A program made the translations under genes and the position numbers. Below, piece by piece: positions 34,254 through 44,643 of a DNA stretch of 48,028 nt. Source of the stretch: Bryobacter sp. CoA8 C33 (lineage in GTDB: Bacteria; Acidobacteriota; Terriglobia; Bryobacterales; Bryobacteraceae); assembly GCA_019931185.1 (NCBI GenBank), contig JAINDK010000043.1, forward strand, positions 1-48,028, read 5' to 3'. Within the stretch, counting starts at the first letter, position 1. Each line of letters opens with the position of its first letter. Below the pieces are notes generated by a model. It was given only the letters and a program-made list of their open reading frames with translations, was not told the DNA's origin and did not search any database.

Positions 34254-34827
34254 GGGCGTTGGCGCCGCGGATGAAGCGCAAGAGCAGGAGGAGTACCAGA
34301 CCGAGGGCGGCGAGGCCGAGGGCGAAATGGATTGTGTGGGCCTTGATCCAGGCCGGGGCATTGGCGCCCATTTGCTGACCGAGCCAGGCGAGGAAGAAGT
34401 AGCGGGGAATGCGCGCGGCGAGGATCGTGAGGGCGAAGGGCAGGGGGCGGATGCCGAGCACGCCGGCGCAGGCAACGAAGGCCTTCAGCGGCATGGGAAT
34501 GACGGAGATACAGGGCACGAAGACGGTGACGAGGCCATAGCGGTCGAACCAGTTGCGGAAGCGGATTCCGCGGGGGCCGCTTGCGACGCGCTCGAGGTAT
34601 CTTTCGCCGCCGAGGCGGGCGATGCGGAACAGGATCAGGGAGCCGATGAGGGAGCCGAGGGTGGCGAGGGCGGCGCAGAGGTAGCCGGTGGAGGGGGCTT
34701 TGTTGGCGAGCACGACGAGAAGGGCATCGACGCCTCCCGGAAGCGGGATTCCGGTTGAGTCGAGCAGGGCGAGGAAGAAGACACCGGCGGGACCGAGGGC
34801 GACGATTTTGGCGAAGAAGGCTTTCAT
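34225..34827 (-). CDS. DedA/SNARE-associated (VTT-domain) membrane protein
   Basis: 200 aa. The start KIVALGPAGVFFLALLDSTG and DSTGIPLPGGVDALLV fit the DedA/YqaA-like VTT domain, with the polar re-entrant region, followed by AATLGSLIGSLILFRIARLGG and a late VPCISVIPMPLKAFVACAG block. About five membrane segments are seen. DedA proteins flip or distribute phospholipids or undecaprenyl phosphate and influence envelope stress. It lies 3 bases after ligA's stop on the same strand, probably co-transcribed, and its 3' end overlaps the TonB-family gene. Confidence 0.88.
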   Translation of the reverse strand: MKAFFAKIVALGPAGVFFLALLDSTGIPLPGGVDALLVVLANKAPSTGYLCAALATLGSLIGSLILFRIARLGGERYLERVASGPRGIRFRNWFDRYGLVTVFVPCISVIPMPLKAFVACAGVLGIRPLPFALTILAARIPRYFFLAWLGQQMGANAPAWIKAHTIHFALGLAALGLVLLLLLRFIRGANAPSVPAGTAR

Positions 34828-34830
34828 GGG

Positions 34831-36840
<2,010 letters not shown>

Positions 36841-36861
36841 CTAACAGTTTAGCGGCCTGCC

Positions 36862-37755
36862 TTGACGAATTACCTCATCTATAATCCGGTTGCGGGAAAG
36901 CTGCAGCGAAACCCCGCGTGGATTCGCGCCACGCTCGAATTGTTGCGTCGGGAAATCGGGCCCGTGGAGCCGGCGCCGACAACAGGGCCGAAAATGGCCG
37001 GGGCGCTGGCGCGGGAATGCGCCAGCCGCGGCGCCGCGGCGATCTACGTGGCAGGTGGGGATGGAACCATCAACGAAGTGATCAACGGTCTGGCGGGCAT
37101 GGAGACGCCGCTGGGCGTGCTGCCCGGCGGGACGGCGAATTGTCTGGCCGTGGAATTGGGCATTGGCACGAATCTGTTACGAGCGGCGGGAAGGGTGAAG
37201 GATTGGGAGCGGCGGCGAATCGCTCTCGGTAAGTGCACGCCAGAGCGCGGCGATGCCCGGTACTTTGTGGCGATGGCCGGGGCGGGTGTGGATGCGCAGA
37301 TCGTGCGGGAAGTGAATCCGGGGTTGAAGAAGAAGCTGGGCAAAGCGGCCTACTGGACGGCGGGCTTCGCCGCGTCGCTGCGGATTCTGCCGGAGATGCG
37401 GGCCCAGGTGGGTGGCCGCGAAGCCAAGGTGAGTTTCGCGCTGGTGAGCCGGGTAAAGAATTACGGTGGCGACCTGGAGATTGCCAAAACGGTTTCGCTT
37501 GATGAGCCGGGCTTCGAAGTGGTGATGTTCGAGGGGCGGCTGGCATTGCGCTATCTCAAGTACCTGAGTGGGGTGCTGGTGAACCGGCACCGCGGCATGA
37601 GCGGCGTGCATGTGCACCGGGTGAAGGAACTGGAGTTGGCGCCGGCGGGCAGGGAACCGGTGTATCTGCAACTCGATGGAGAATTGTTTGGGGAATTGCC
37701 GGCGAAGCTGGAGATTCGCGAGAGTGCGCTTACGCTGCTGGCGCCGGCCCGCTAA
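36862..37755 (+). CDS. Diacylglycerol kinase-family lipid kinase (YegS/DagK-like)
   Basis: 297 aa, TTG start. The catalytic-domain marks are present: YNPVAGKLQRNP at the start, the GGDGT nucleotide motif (AGGDGTINEVINGLAG) and LGVLPGGTANCLAVELG. The C-terminal beta-sandwich follows (about 130-297) with YLQLDGELFGELPA. Such enzymes phosphorylate diacylglycerol or related lipids at the inner membrane face. The start is divergent from ligA with a 33-base gap. The ydjM-like gene follows after three bases and is probably co-transcribed, which fits a shared envelope context. The lipid substrate cannot be told. Confidence 0.9.
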   Translation: MTNYLIYNPVAGKLQRNPAWIRATLELLRREIGPVEPAPTTGPKMAGALARECASRGAAAIYVAGGDGTINEVINGLAGMETPLGVLPGGTANCLAVELGIGTNLLRAAGRVKDWERRRIALGKCTPERGDARYFVAMAGAGVDAQIVREVNPGLKKKLGKAAYWTAGFAASLRILPEMRAQVGGREAKVSFALVSRVKNYGGDLEIAKTVSLDEPGFEVVMFEGRLALRYLKYLSGVLVNRHRGMSGVHVHRVKELELAPAGREPVYLQLDGELFGELPAKLEIRESALTLLAPAR

Positions 37756-37758
37756 AGC

Positions 37759-38754
37759 ATGGATCCTCTGACACATACTGCTATTGGATTTCTCGCGGGA
37801 CGGGCAGTGGGTGCGCGGCGCTGGACGAGCAATTGGGCGTGGGTGATGGTATTTGGCGCCAACGCGCCGGATTCTGATAGCGTGGCGCGCTTTTTGGGCC
37901 GGGAGGTATTGCTTGAATGGCACCGGCACTTCACGCACGCGCTGGCCTTTGCGCCATTGATGGCATTGGCGACCGTGGTGGGAGTCCGCTTTGTGTTGCG
38001 GCGCCCGGTGCAGTGGTGGGGCGCGCTGGGCGTGGCGCTGCTGGGCGTCGTGGCGCATGATCTGACGGATCTTCTGACGTACCGGGGCACGCGCATTCTG
38101 CTGCCATTCTCCGACGCTTACTATGCCTTGGGCATCGAGTCGTTCTTTGACCCGGTTTTGTACACGCTGTTGGGGTTGGCGTTTGGAGTACCTTTTCTGT
38201 CGAATCTGGTGAGCGGGGAGATCGGTGCGCGGCAGGCAAGTGGAAGGGCGAGCGCCTGTGTGGTGCTGGTGTTGATCGGTGCGTGGTGGAGCACACGGTA
38301 TGTTTTGCGGCAGGAGGCGATGGGGGAACTGGCCAGCCGGGTGTACCTGGGGGAGGCGCCGCGGCGCTATGACGTGTATCCGAGTTGGCAGCCGCTGGAA
38401 TTCGTGGCGCTCGTGGAGGGCCGGGCGTTTCAGAAGCTTACGGATCTGCGGTTGATGCGTGATTTTGATGCCGAGGGGGGGCAGACCTACTTCCGGCAAG
38501 TACCATCGGAGGCAGCGGGGGTGGCGCTGCGGAAGGCGGGGGGAACAAGAACGGCGCAGATTTTTCTTGCTTGGGCGCGTTGGCCGCGCAGTGTCGTCAC
38601 CCGGTATGACGGGGAAACGCGATGGGTTGTGCTGATGGAAGAACTGGCCGTTGAGAAGCATCTGACGCGGCCGCGAGTGATCGTTAAGCTCGATGAGCAG
38701 TACAGGATACAGTCGGAGGAGTATGAGCGCGCGAAAAATTCTCTTGGCCTATGA
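37759..38754 (+). CDS. YdjM/YbcI-like inner-membrane predicted metal-dependent hydrolase
   Basis: 331 aa. The N-terminal half is membrane-embedded with the family signature: MDPLTHTAIGFLAGRAVG, the APDSDSVARFLG stretch, HRHFTHAL and HDLTDLLTYRGTRILLP, which together supply His and Asp residues for metal binding. About five helices reach residue 180. The C-terminal half (about 190-331) is soluble and hydrophilic with beta-rich character. Function in general is unknown; related proteins respond to DNA damage in E. coli. Its end overlaps the start of the aldehyde dehydrogenase gene by 32 bases in a different frame. Confidence 0.85.
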   Translation: MDPLTHTAIGFLAGRAVGARRWTSNWAWVMVFGANAPDSDSVARFLGREVLLEWHRHFTHALAFAPLMALATVVGVRFVLRRPVQWWGALGVALLGVVAHDLTDLLTYRGTRILLPFSDAYYALGIESFFDPVLYTLLGLAFGVPFLSNLVSGEIGARQASGRASACVVLVLIGAWWSTRYVLRQEAMGELASRVYLGEAPRRYDVYPSWQPLEFVALVEGRAFQKLTDLRLMRDFDAEGGQTYFRQVPSEAAGVALRKAGGTRTAQIFLAWARWPRSVVTRYDGETRWVVLMEELAVEKHLTRPRVIVKLDEQYRIQSEEYERAKNSLGL

Positions 38755-40099
38755 CGGGGTGAAGGTAGCGGAGGTGGAAGAGACGCCGGTGGCGGAAATC
38801 GGCGCGGTATTGGAGCGGGCGCAGGCAGCGGCGCGGATGATGGGCAATTTGACGCGCGATGAGCGGGCGCAAATTTTGTTCGCGGGCAGCCGTGGATTGT
38901 TGGCCAACCAGGAAGATTTCGCGCGGACGATTGCGCTTGAGAGCGGGAAGCCCTTGCGCGAGGCGCGGACGGAAGTGGAGCGGGCGGCGGGCACTTTGTG
39001 GGCGAGCGGGGAGGAAGCACACCGGCTGGCGGGGGAGGAGATACCGCTGGACGCGGCGCCGAATGGCAAAGGGCGTCTGGGGTACACGATGCGGCAACCG
39101 GTAGGCGTGGTGGCGGCGATTACGCCATTCAATTTTCCGCTCAATTTGAGCATGCACAAGGTGGGGCCGGCGATCGCGGCAGGCAACGCGGTGGTGCATA
39201 AGCCAGCGAGCGCGACGCCGCTCAGCGCCTTGAAGGCCGCGGCCCTGCTCAACGATTGCGGGCTGCCCAAGGATGCGCTGCAGGTTGTCGTCGGGCCGGG
39301 CGGGGAATTGGGACGGGCACTGGTGGAGGCGCCAGCGGCGCGGCTTGTCAGCTTTACGGGCAGTGCGGCGGTGGGGCGGCAACTGGCGGGGCTGGCGGGC
39401 TTAAAGAAAGTTACGCTCGAGCTAGGTAACAACAGTGCTGTGGTGGTGCTCGAGGATGCGGATCTGGCCATGGCGGCGGAGGCTTGCGCGGCGGGGGCCT
39501 ATGTGAATTCCGGGCAAACCTGCATCAGTGTCCAGCGCGTGCTGGTGGCGAGCGCCGTGTTGCCGGAGTTTCTCGAGCGCTTCACCGAGCGGGCCCGGGC
39601 GCTACGGCTGGGACATCCGCTCGAGCCGGAGACAGAGATCTCGAGCCTGATAGAGGAAACCGAGGCGCAGCGGGTGCAGGGCTGGATCGGCGAGGCGGTG
39701 CGGCAGGGGGCGCGGCTGGTGAGCGGGGGTGGGCGGAGCCGGGCGACGCTGCAGCCGACGGTGCTTGAGGGTGTTCGCAGCGAGAGCGCCGTGTGGCGGG
39801 ATGAGGTGTTTGGCCCGGTGGCCTGTGTGAATGGGTTTGCGAGCCTCGATCAGGCGATCGCGATGGTGAATGATTCGCGCTATGGATTGCAGGCCGGGGT
39901 GTTTACGAACCGGCTGGATGCGGCGCTGCGTTGCCTGCGCGAGATCGAGGCCGGATCGGTGTTGATCAATGACTCATCGAATTACCGTGTGGATCTGATG
40001 CCGTATGGAGGCAGAAAGGAAAGTGGGCTGGGTAAGGAAGGGCCGCGCTACGCCGTGGCGGAGATGAGCGAAACAAAGATGATTTCGCTGCGGGTGTGA
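38723..40099 (+). CDS. Aldehyde dehydrogenase family protein
   Basis: 458 aa. The catalytic Cys is in YVNSGQTCISVQRV and the general-base Glu in VTLELGNNSAV. The NAD-binding segment (AAITPFNFPLNLSMHKVGPA) and FTGSAAVGRQ are standard, and the C-terminal block GGRKESGLGKEGPRYAVAEM is typical of the lactaldehyde/succinate-semialdehyde type. It oxidises an aldehyde to the acid with NAD(P). The ATG at 38723 has TCGGAGGAG directly upstream, deciding it over an earlier in-frame start, even though it lies inside the ydjM-like gene. nadD starts at the very next base after the stop, so the two are coupled. Confidence 0.93.
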   Translation: MSARKILLAYDGVKVAEVEETPVAEIGAVLERAQAAARMMGNLTRDERAQILFAGSRGLLANQEDFARTIALESGKPLREARTEVERAAGTLWASGEEAHRLAGEEIPLDAAPNGKGRLGYTMRQPVGVVAAITPFNFPLNLSMHKVGPAIAAGNAVVHKPASATPLSALKAAALLNDCGLPKDALQVVVGPGGELGRALVEAPAARLVSFTGSAAVGRQLAGLAGLKKVTLELGNNSAVVVLEDADLAMAAEACAAGAYVNSGQTCISVQRVLVASAVLPEFLERFTERARALRLGHPLEPETEISSLIEETEAQRVQGWIGEAVRQGARLVSGGGRSRATLQPTVLEGVRSESAVWRDEVFGPVACVNGFASLDQAIAMVNDSRYGLQAGVFTNRLDAALRCLREIEAGSVLINDSSNYRVDLMPYGGRKESGLGKEGPRYAVAEMSETKMISLRV

Positions 40100-40708
40100 A
40101 TGGGGATGATCCTGCCTAGGAAGCGGCTTGGACTGTATGGGGGGACCTTCGATCCGCTGCACAAGGGGCACCTGGCGGTGGCGCGCGCGGCGCGTCAGGC
40201 CTTTGGTCTTGACCGGGTGCTGGTGATCCCGAACCGTCTGCCGCCGCACAAGCAGGCCCTGACGGGCGCCAGCTACGAGCAGAGGCTTGAGATGGTGAGG
40301 CTGGCCTGCGCCGGAGACGAGGGCCTGGAGGCCTGCGATGTGGAGGATCGCGAAGGCAAGAGCTACACGATTCAGACGCTTGAGCGGCTGCGGGAGTCCT
40401 ATGGCTCCGGGGTTGACTTCTTCTTCATCATTGGTGCGGATGCTTTTGCTGAAGTGCTGACCTGGTACCGGGTTGCGGAGGTGTTCGCGATGACGGAGTT
40501 TATTGTCGCGGCGCGGCCGGGCTTCGATTATGAAGTGCCGGCGGGGGCGCGTGTGCACCGGCTTGATTCCCTCGATCTGTCCGAGAGTTCCTCCGGAATC
40601 CGGGCGCGACTGGCCCAGGGGTTGGGCGCGGAAGACTTGCCCGAGGCTGTCGCGGACTACATCCGCCGCGCGGGACTTTATCGCAAAGAGCGGATGACGG
40701 TGGTCTGA
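40100..40708 (+). CDS. nadD: Nicotinate-nucleotide adenylyltransferase
   Basis: 202 aa. It adenylylates nicotinate mononucleotide to deamido-NAD in NAD biosynthesis. The nucleotidyltransferase motif GGTFDPLHKGHLA (residues 14-26) contains the H-x-G-H, and FIIGADAF and SESSSGIRARL (the SSTxxR position) are at the right places. It begins directly at the aldehyde dehydrogenase stop, an NAD-using enzyme, which may be an incidental pairing. In many bacteria nadD is followed by rsfS; here it is not, and a convergent unknown gene begins 10 bases after the stop. Confidence 0.96.
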   Translation: MGMILPRKRLGLYGGTFDPLHKGHLAVARAARQAFGLDRVLVIPNRLPPHKQALTGASYEQRLEMVRLACAGDEGLEACDVEDREGKSYTIQTLERLRESYGSGVDFFFIIGADAFAEVLTWYRVAEVFAMTEFIVAARPGFDYEVPAGARVHRLDSLDLSESSSGIRARLAQGLGAEDLPEAVADYIRRAGLYRKERMTVV

Positions 40709-40717
40709 GAGCGGCGC

Positions 40718-41530
40718 CTAAGGCTGGGCGACAACGAGCTTCGACTCGGAGCTGAATTTGCGAAACTTGCCGTGCTCGATATCGAGGCCGATGCGGAGCA
40801 TCTTGCCGAGCAGCCGGGCATCGGCGCGAATGCCAACCTCGACCGGAAGCCAGACTTCATTGTTGACCAGGGTTTGTTCGAGACGGATGCGCGCGCCCGG
40901 CTGCAGGCGGAATAGGAACCAGCCGAAACTGATCGTGCCATGGGTGTCGAGATCCATGCGCGTGAATTCGTGTGTTTGCTGGTCGATCCAGACCGTGCCA
41001 CGCACCTTGCGCATCTGATCGGCGCGGCGGCCTTTGCCAGTGAAGCCGGGCCGAGGCTCACCGCGGATGCCCCAGCAGGAGCGGCCGCGGATGGACTCAA
41101 CGCCCGTCAAGGTGAAGTCGAAGGCATCGAGTACTTCACGGCGTGCTTCGATCTCCTCGCGGCGGTCTTTTTCCGATTCGCGCCGGCGCCGGGCCCGATC
41201 CTGGGGAGATTGCTTGTTGAATTTTTCGATCAACTTGTCGACGCGGCGCTGCTCCTCGCGCTGTTCTTTTTCTGAAAGTGGTTTGCCGTCCTTGGCGATG
41301 AGGCGTTCAATCTCAGAGCCATCGACATGGAAGACCTCGTGGAGTTTCTCGCTGGTCTGCTGGAGGCCGCCATTCTTGCCGTATGTGCGCTGAACCGTTT
41401 TGCGCTCGTAGATGTAGGTATTGAGCAACTCGAGATTGCGCTCGTCGCGTTCGAGGGCGAGCGAGAGAATGGCGCGGGGATCCTGGGCGGCAACCAGGGA
41501 GGCGGCGAGAAAGGCGATCAGAAATGGCAT
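40718..41530 (-). CDS. Exported protein of unknown function with charged coiled region
   Basis: 270 aa. A short signal peptide (MPFLIAFLAASLVAAQ, cleavage after VAA) is followed by a basic and acidic helical segment (residues 80-135, RVDKLIEKFNKQSPQDRARR) and a C-terminal beta-rich half (about 140-270) with DFTLTGVESIRGRSCWGI, then TVWIDQQTHEFTRMDLD. The latter resembles lipoprotein-carrier (LolA/DUF)-like folds in which a stranded sheet binds lipid, but I do not assign it. It ends 10 bases from nadD on the opposite strand. No operon partner is clear; the unknown gene 41582-42085 lies 51 bases upstream on the same strand. Confidence 0.7.
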   Translation of the reverse strand: MPFLIAFLAASLVAAQDPRAILSLALERDERNLELLNTYIYERKTVQRTYGKNGGLQQTSEKLHEVFHVDGSEIERLIAKDGKPLSEKEQREEQRRVDKLIEKFNKQSPQDRARRRRESEKDRREEIEARREVLDAFDFTLTGVESIRGRSCWGIRGEPRPGFTGKGRRADQMRKVRGTVWIDQQTHEFTRMDLDTHGTISFGWFLFRLQPGARIRLEQTLVNNEVWLPVEVGIRADARLLGKMLRIGLDIEHGKFRKFSSESKLVVAQP

Positions 41531-41581
41531 CGGAATGAAGGGACGAAGAATCGTGATTCAGCGTTGCGTGTTCCGGTCTGG

Positions 41582-42085
41582 CTAAAAGCGCAGAGCGGTA
41601 TTTTCTCCGCGTCCGGCGAGGGCGCGGACACTGGGGCCGCCGCACAGGCCGACCCCTACATTCTGCAGGGCATGCAGAAGGTTGTAGAAGACCTGATAGA
41701 TCATCTGTTCGTTGACGGCGATCCGGCCGGGGAGCTTGAAGCGGGCCGAGATTTCCTTGGCGATATGAACGCGCAGACCGTTGGAAAGCAAATTGCCGCG
41801 GCGGTCGCGCAGGTTAGCGATGGCGAGCGGAGTTTGCAGAACATTACCGCTGGCGCCGTCGACATAGAACTGGCAGCGGGAAAACCAGCCGAGATTGCCG
41901 GGGTCGGCGGCATCGAAAAGCAGTAAAGGCGTTTTGCGATCCTGGGCGGTGATGTGAATCACCCAAGCTCTTTCGCGCTCTTCGAGCTGGGCCTCAAAGC
42001 CCGCCTGACTGGCGATGCCCCCGATTGCCTCTGGTTCCAGTTCGAGAAGAATGTATTTCTCGCCACCTGCCTGCAAGACCTGCAT
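41582..42085 (-). CDS. Hypothetical soluble protein
   Basis: About 167 aa with no signal peptide. I do not recognise it. The first part reads as beta-strands (MQVLQAGGEKYILLELEPEA), the middle has LLLFDAADPGNLGWFSRCQF and the end is helical (NEQMIYQVFYNLLHALQNVG) before a short basic tail. I chose the ATG at 42085; an upstream start would extend into the divergent HAD gene's leader. It is divergent from the HAD gene with a 29-base gap and precedes the exported gene at 40718-41530 on its own strand. Confidence 0.6.
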   Translation of the reverse strand: MQVLQAGGEKYILLELEPEAIGGIASQAGFEAQLEERERAWVIHITAQDRKTPLLLFDAADPGNLGWFSRCQFYVDGASGNVLQTPLAIANLRDRRGNLLSNGLRVHIAKEISARFKLPGRIAVNEQMIYQVFYNLLHALQNVGVGLCGGPSVRALAGRGENTALRF

Positions 42086-42114
42086 TGTTAACTTGTATTT
42101 TACTATCGGAAGAG

Positions 42115-42792
42115 TTGCGCACACTTTTTCTTTTCGACATAGACGGCACGCTGGTTTCGCGGGCGGGGCCGCACCACCGGATGGCGCTTGAGCAGGCGGC
42201 CTCGCAACGGGCGCAGCGCCGCGTTACGGCCGAGGGGGTGCCGGTAGCGGGCATGCTGGACCGGGACATCCTGCGTTTGATGCTGCGGCAGGCGGGCGTG
42301 GCCGACAAGCGCATCGGCGAATGGATGCCGGCGATTGTACGCGATGCGATGAGGCGTTATCCGCGTCTTTGCCCCGATCTGAAACACAGGGTTTGCGCGG
42401 GGGTGAGGCCGTTTCTTGGGCGGCTGAGCCGGCGTGGAATCGCCGCGGGTTTGGTGACGGGAAACCTTTCGCGGATCGGCTGGCATAAGGTGAGCCGGGC
42501 GGGGTTGAGGCCGTTCTTTCAATTTGGCGCCTTCGCGGAAATGGGCTGGGCGCGGGGTGAACTTGTGGCGATTGCCCTAGATCAGGCGCGCCGCCGGGGT
42601 TTGAGCGGCCCGGGTACGAAGGTGTTTCTGGTTGGGGATCACCTGAACGATATCCGGGCGGCGCGTGAAAACGGTATAGCGGTGATCAGCGTGACCACAG
42701 GGCCGATGCGGCGCGAGGAGTTGAGCGCCTTTGGGCCGGATTATCTCGTCGATTCACTCGAGCAACTGCCACCGGAGATAATGGAAGGCTGA
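42115..42792 (+). CDS. HAD-superfamily hydrolase (phosphatase)
   Basis: 225 aa, TTG start with GGAAGA just upstream. HAD motif I is FLFDIDGTLVS with the nucleophile Asp; motif II is LVTGNLS; motif IV is VGDHLNDIRAA; the C-terminal VSVTTGPMRREEL-like region is typical of phosphoglycolate phosphatase-like members. A cap is formed by residues about 20-110. Likely substrates are small phosphorylated metabolites; no context fixes which. The next gene overlaps its stop by one base (42792), suggesting coupling with the mini-amidohydrolase. Confidence 0.9.
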   Translation: MRTLFLFDIDGTLVSRAGPHHRMALEQAASQRAQRRVTAEGVPVAGMLDRDILRLMLRQAGVADKRIGEWMPAIVRDAMRRYPRLCPDLKHRVCAGVRPFLGRLSRRGIAAGLVTGNLSRIGWHKVSRAGLRPFFQFGAFAEMGWARGELVAIALDQARRRGLSGPGTKVFLVGDHLNDIRAARENGIAVISVTTGPMRREELSAFGPDYLVDSLEQLPPEIMEG

Positions 42793-43190
42793 TGCAATTT
42801 GCTCGCATAACGATTCTTGCCGCCCTATTGGAGATGTGCTCTTGTTCGGGTTTGGCGCCAAAGGAGGTAATTCCTCCGCCGAAGGTGATACTGGGGGCGA
42901 CATTGATCGATGGCACAGGCCGGCCGCCGATTGTCAATTCGATCGTGATTGTTCATGTGGGTAAGGTCCTGGTGGCGACGGCGTCGGCTGGGGTGACTAT
43001 TCCGGAGAAAGCGGAGATCACGAATGCGGTCGGCCTTTATGTGACGCCGGTGAATACCGGTTCACGGCTCGAATACGGGGCGCCGGCCGACTTGTTGCTG
43101 TTGCAAGCAAATCCATTAGATAATCCATTAATATTGAGCAATCCGATGCGAGTGATGAAAACAGGCGAATGGATGAATGCCAGAAAATAA
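42792..43190 (+). CDS. Mini-amidohydrolase: beta-sandwich only, catalytic barrel deleted
   Basis: 132 aa, lipoprotein-like start (ARITILAALLEMCSCSG). The first part (VILGATLIDGTGRPPIVNSI) is the N-terminal strand pair of metal-dependent amidohydrolases, and the last part (EYGAPADLLLLQANPLDN, then RVMKTGEWMN) is the C-terminal strand set. In a normal enzyme about 300 residues of TIM barrel with all metal ligands lie between; here they meet at about TPVNTGSRLEYGA. The frame stays open across the join. It is either an in-frame deletion remnant or a repurposed small domain. Its start overlaps the HAD stop by one base, and the methyltransferase start lies 14 bases before its end. Confidence 0.8.
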   Translation: MQFARITILAALLEMCSCSGLAPKEVIPPPKVILGATLIDGTGRPPIVNSIVIVHVGKVLVATASAGVTIPEKAEITNAVGLYVTPVNTGSRLEYGAPADLLLLQANPLDNPLILSNPMRVMKTGEWMNARK

Positions 43191-44643
43191 GTCTTTGCCG
43201 GCGGGGCCTCACGAGGACGCAGCCCAATCTCTTTCGGTAAAGCGGGCCGAGGTCGAGTTTCATAACTTCGCAAGTCTGGGTGAACCGGAAAGGGCAGCGG
43301 GCGTATATGCCGAGGAGAATCAGCGGCGCGGAGCGATTCTCGACCAGATGCTCGACTTCATCGGCCCGATGAGCCCCTTTGTCGAGATCGGCGCCAATGC
43401 CGGGCATTCCAGCTACATGCTGGCAAACCAGTATGGGGCGAGCGGTTATGCCCTGGACATATCCGAGGACTCACTGCGCTACGGGATGGCGTTGCGCGAA
43501 CGCTGGCAGTTGGAGCATACTCCGGTGCTTGTGGCCGGCGACGCGCTGCACCTGCCGTTTCGCGATGGTTCGTTGCGGATGGTGTGCGCGTTTCAGATGC
43601 TTTCGCAATTCATGGACATCGAGAGCGTGTTTCTCGAAGTAAAGCGGGTGCTGGCGCCGGGCGGAATTTTCTTTTTCGCGGAGGAGCCGATTCGGCGGCT
43701 ACTCACGGCACGGCTGTACCGTTGCCCGTATTACGACACGATGAAGCCCTGGGAGCGGAAGCTGTACGACTGGGGATTGCTGGGCTTCCTGGTGAAAGAC
43801 GTGATCGGGGCGCACCAGGAGGAAAGCTTTGGCATCCACCAGAATCACCGAATGTATTTGAGTGACTGGCATCACCTGATCACCAAACACTTCGCCGAAC
43901 AGCGCTACCAGCTTTTCGTGCCGGAGCGCGGCTGGGCGGAGCGATGGCTGAAGAAGATTGCGGTGGCAACGGATCCGCATCATTCCGAATGGCGGGCGGC
44001 GCGGCTGATGGGTGGCACACTGGCCGCGATCTGCCGCAAGGAGGGGACACCGCCACCCTATGATGCGGAGACGCGCTTTGAGTCGCGCTTCCGCTGCCCG
44101 GATTGCGGGGGCGACCTGAGCCGGGATGAAGCATCGGCGTTGAATTGCATGGGCTGCGGCTACCAATCCCCGCTGCACCAGGGTGTTTACAACCTGTTGC
44201 CGTCCCAGGACAAGCGGGAGTTGTACCCGGGCGATCGTGATGACATCATCGATTTTTCGCTGCCTTCGCACGAGAAGCATCTGGGCCACGGCTGGCATGA
44301 ACTGGAAGGTGTTTATGGCAACAAATACCGCTGGATCGGGGCGCGGGCGTCGGCTTGGCTGACGAATGTGAAGGGGGGCGAGCAGCGCCTGCGGCTGCGG
44401 GGATTCGCTCCGGAGGCGATTTTTCAGGCGAGTCCGCGTCCGGTTGTGGAAGTTTTTGTCAATGGCCTGCCGCTGAAGGCTTGGCCGCTGGACCGCAACG
44501 GTCTGTTCGCGCTCGAGGCGAATCTGCCCGCGGCGGCGCGCTACGAACTGGAGATCCGGGTCAGTCCGGTGTGGTCGGCGCCGAATGATGACCGCGAGTT
44601 GAGCTTGAATTTCGGGATGCTGCGGCTGATTCCGCCCGGGTAA
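43177..44643 (+). CDS. Class I methyltransferase with Zn-ribbon and C-terminal beta domain
   Basis: 488 aa in three parts. Residues about 55-180 are a SAM-dependent methyltransferase (motif I FVEIGANAGHSS; AGDALHLPFRDGSL; VLAPGGIFFFAEEP). Residues about 305-340 hold a CxxC-CxxC zinc ribbon of Trm112 type (CPDCGGDL, CMGCGY). Residues about 380-488 form a beta-rich domain of a binding type (VVEVFVNGLPLKAWPLDRNG). The methyl acceptor is unknown; such fusions occur near glycan or secondary-metabolite genes. It starts 14 bases before the end of the mini-amidohydrolase. Its last 83 bases overlap a convergent membrane-protein gene. Confidence 0.85.
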   Translation: MPENKSLPAGPHEDAAQSLSVKRAEVEFHNFASLGEPERAAGVYAEENQRRGAILDQMLDFIGPMSPFVEIGANAGHSSYMLANQYGASGYALDISEDSLRYGMALRERWQLEHTPVLVAGDALHLPFRDGSLRMVCAFQMLSQFMDIESVFLEVKRVLAPGGIFFFAEEPIRRLLTARLYRCPYYDTMKPWERKLYDWGLLGFLVKDVIGAHQEESFGIHQNHRMYLSDWHHLITKHFAEQRYQLFVPERGWAERWLKKIAVATDPHHSEWRAARLMGGTLAAICRKEGTPPPYDAETRFESRFRCPDCGGDLSRDEASALNCMGCGYQSPLHQGVYNLLPSQDKRELYPGDRDDIIDFSLPSHEKHLGHGWHELEGVYGNKYRWIGARASAWLTNVKGGEQRLRLRGFAPEAIFQASPRPVVEVFVNGLPLKAWPLDRNGLFALEANLPAAARYELEIRVSPVWSAPNDDRELSLNFGMLRLIPPG

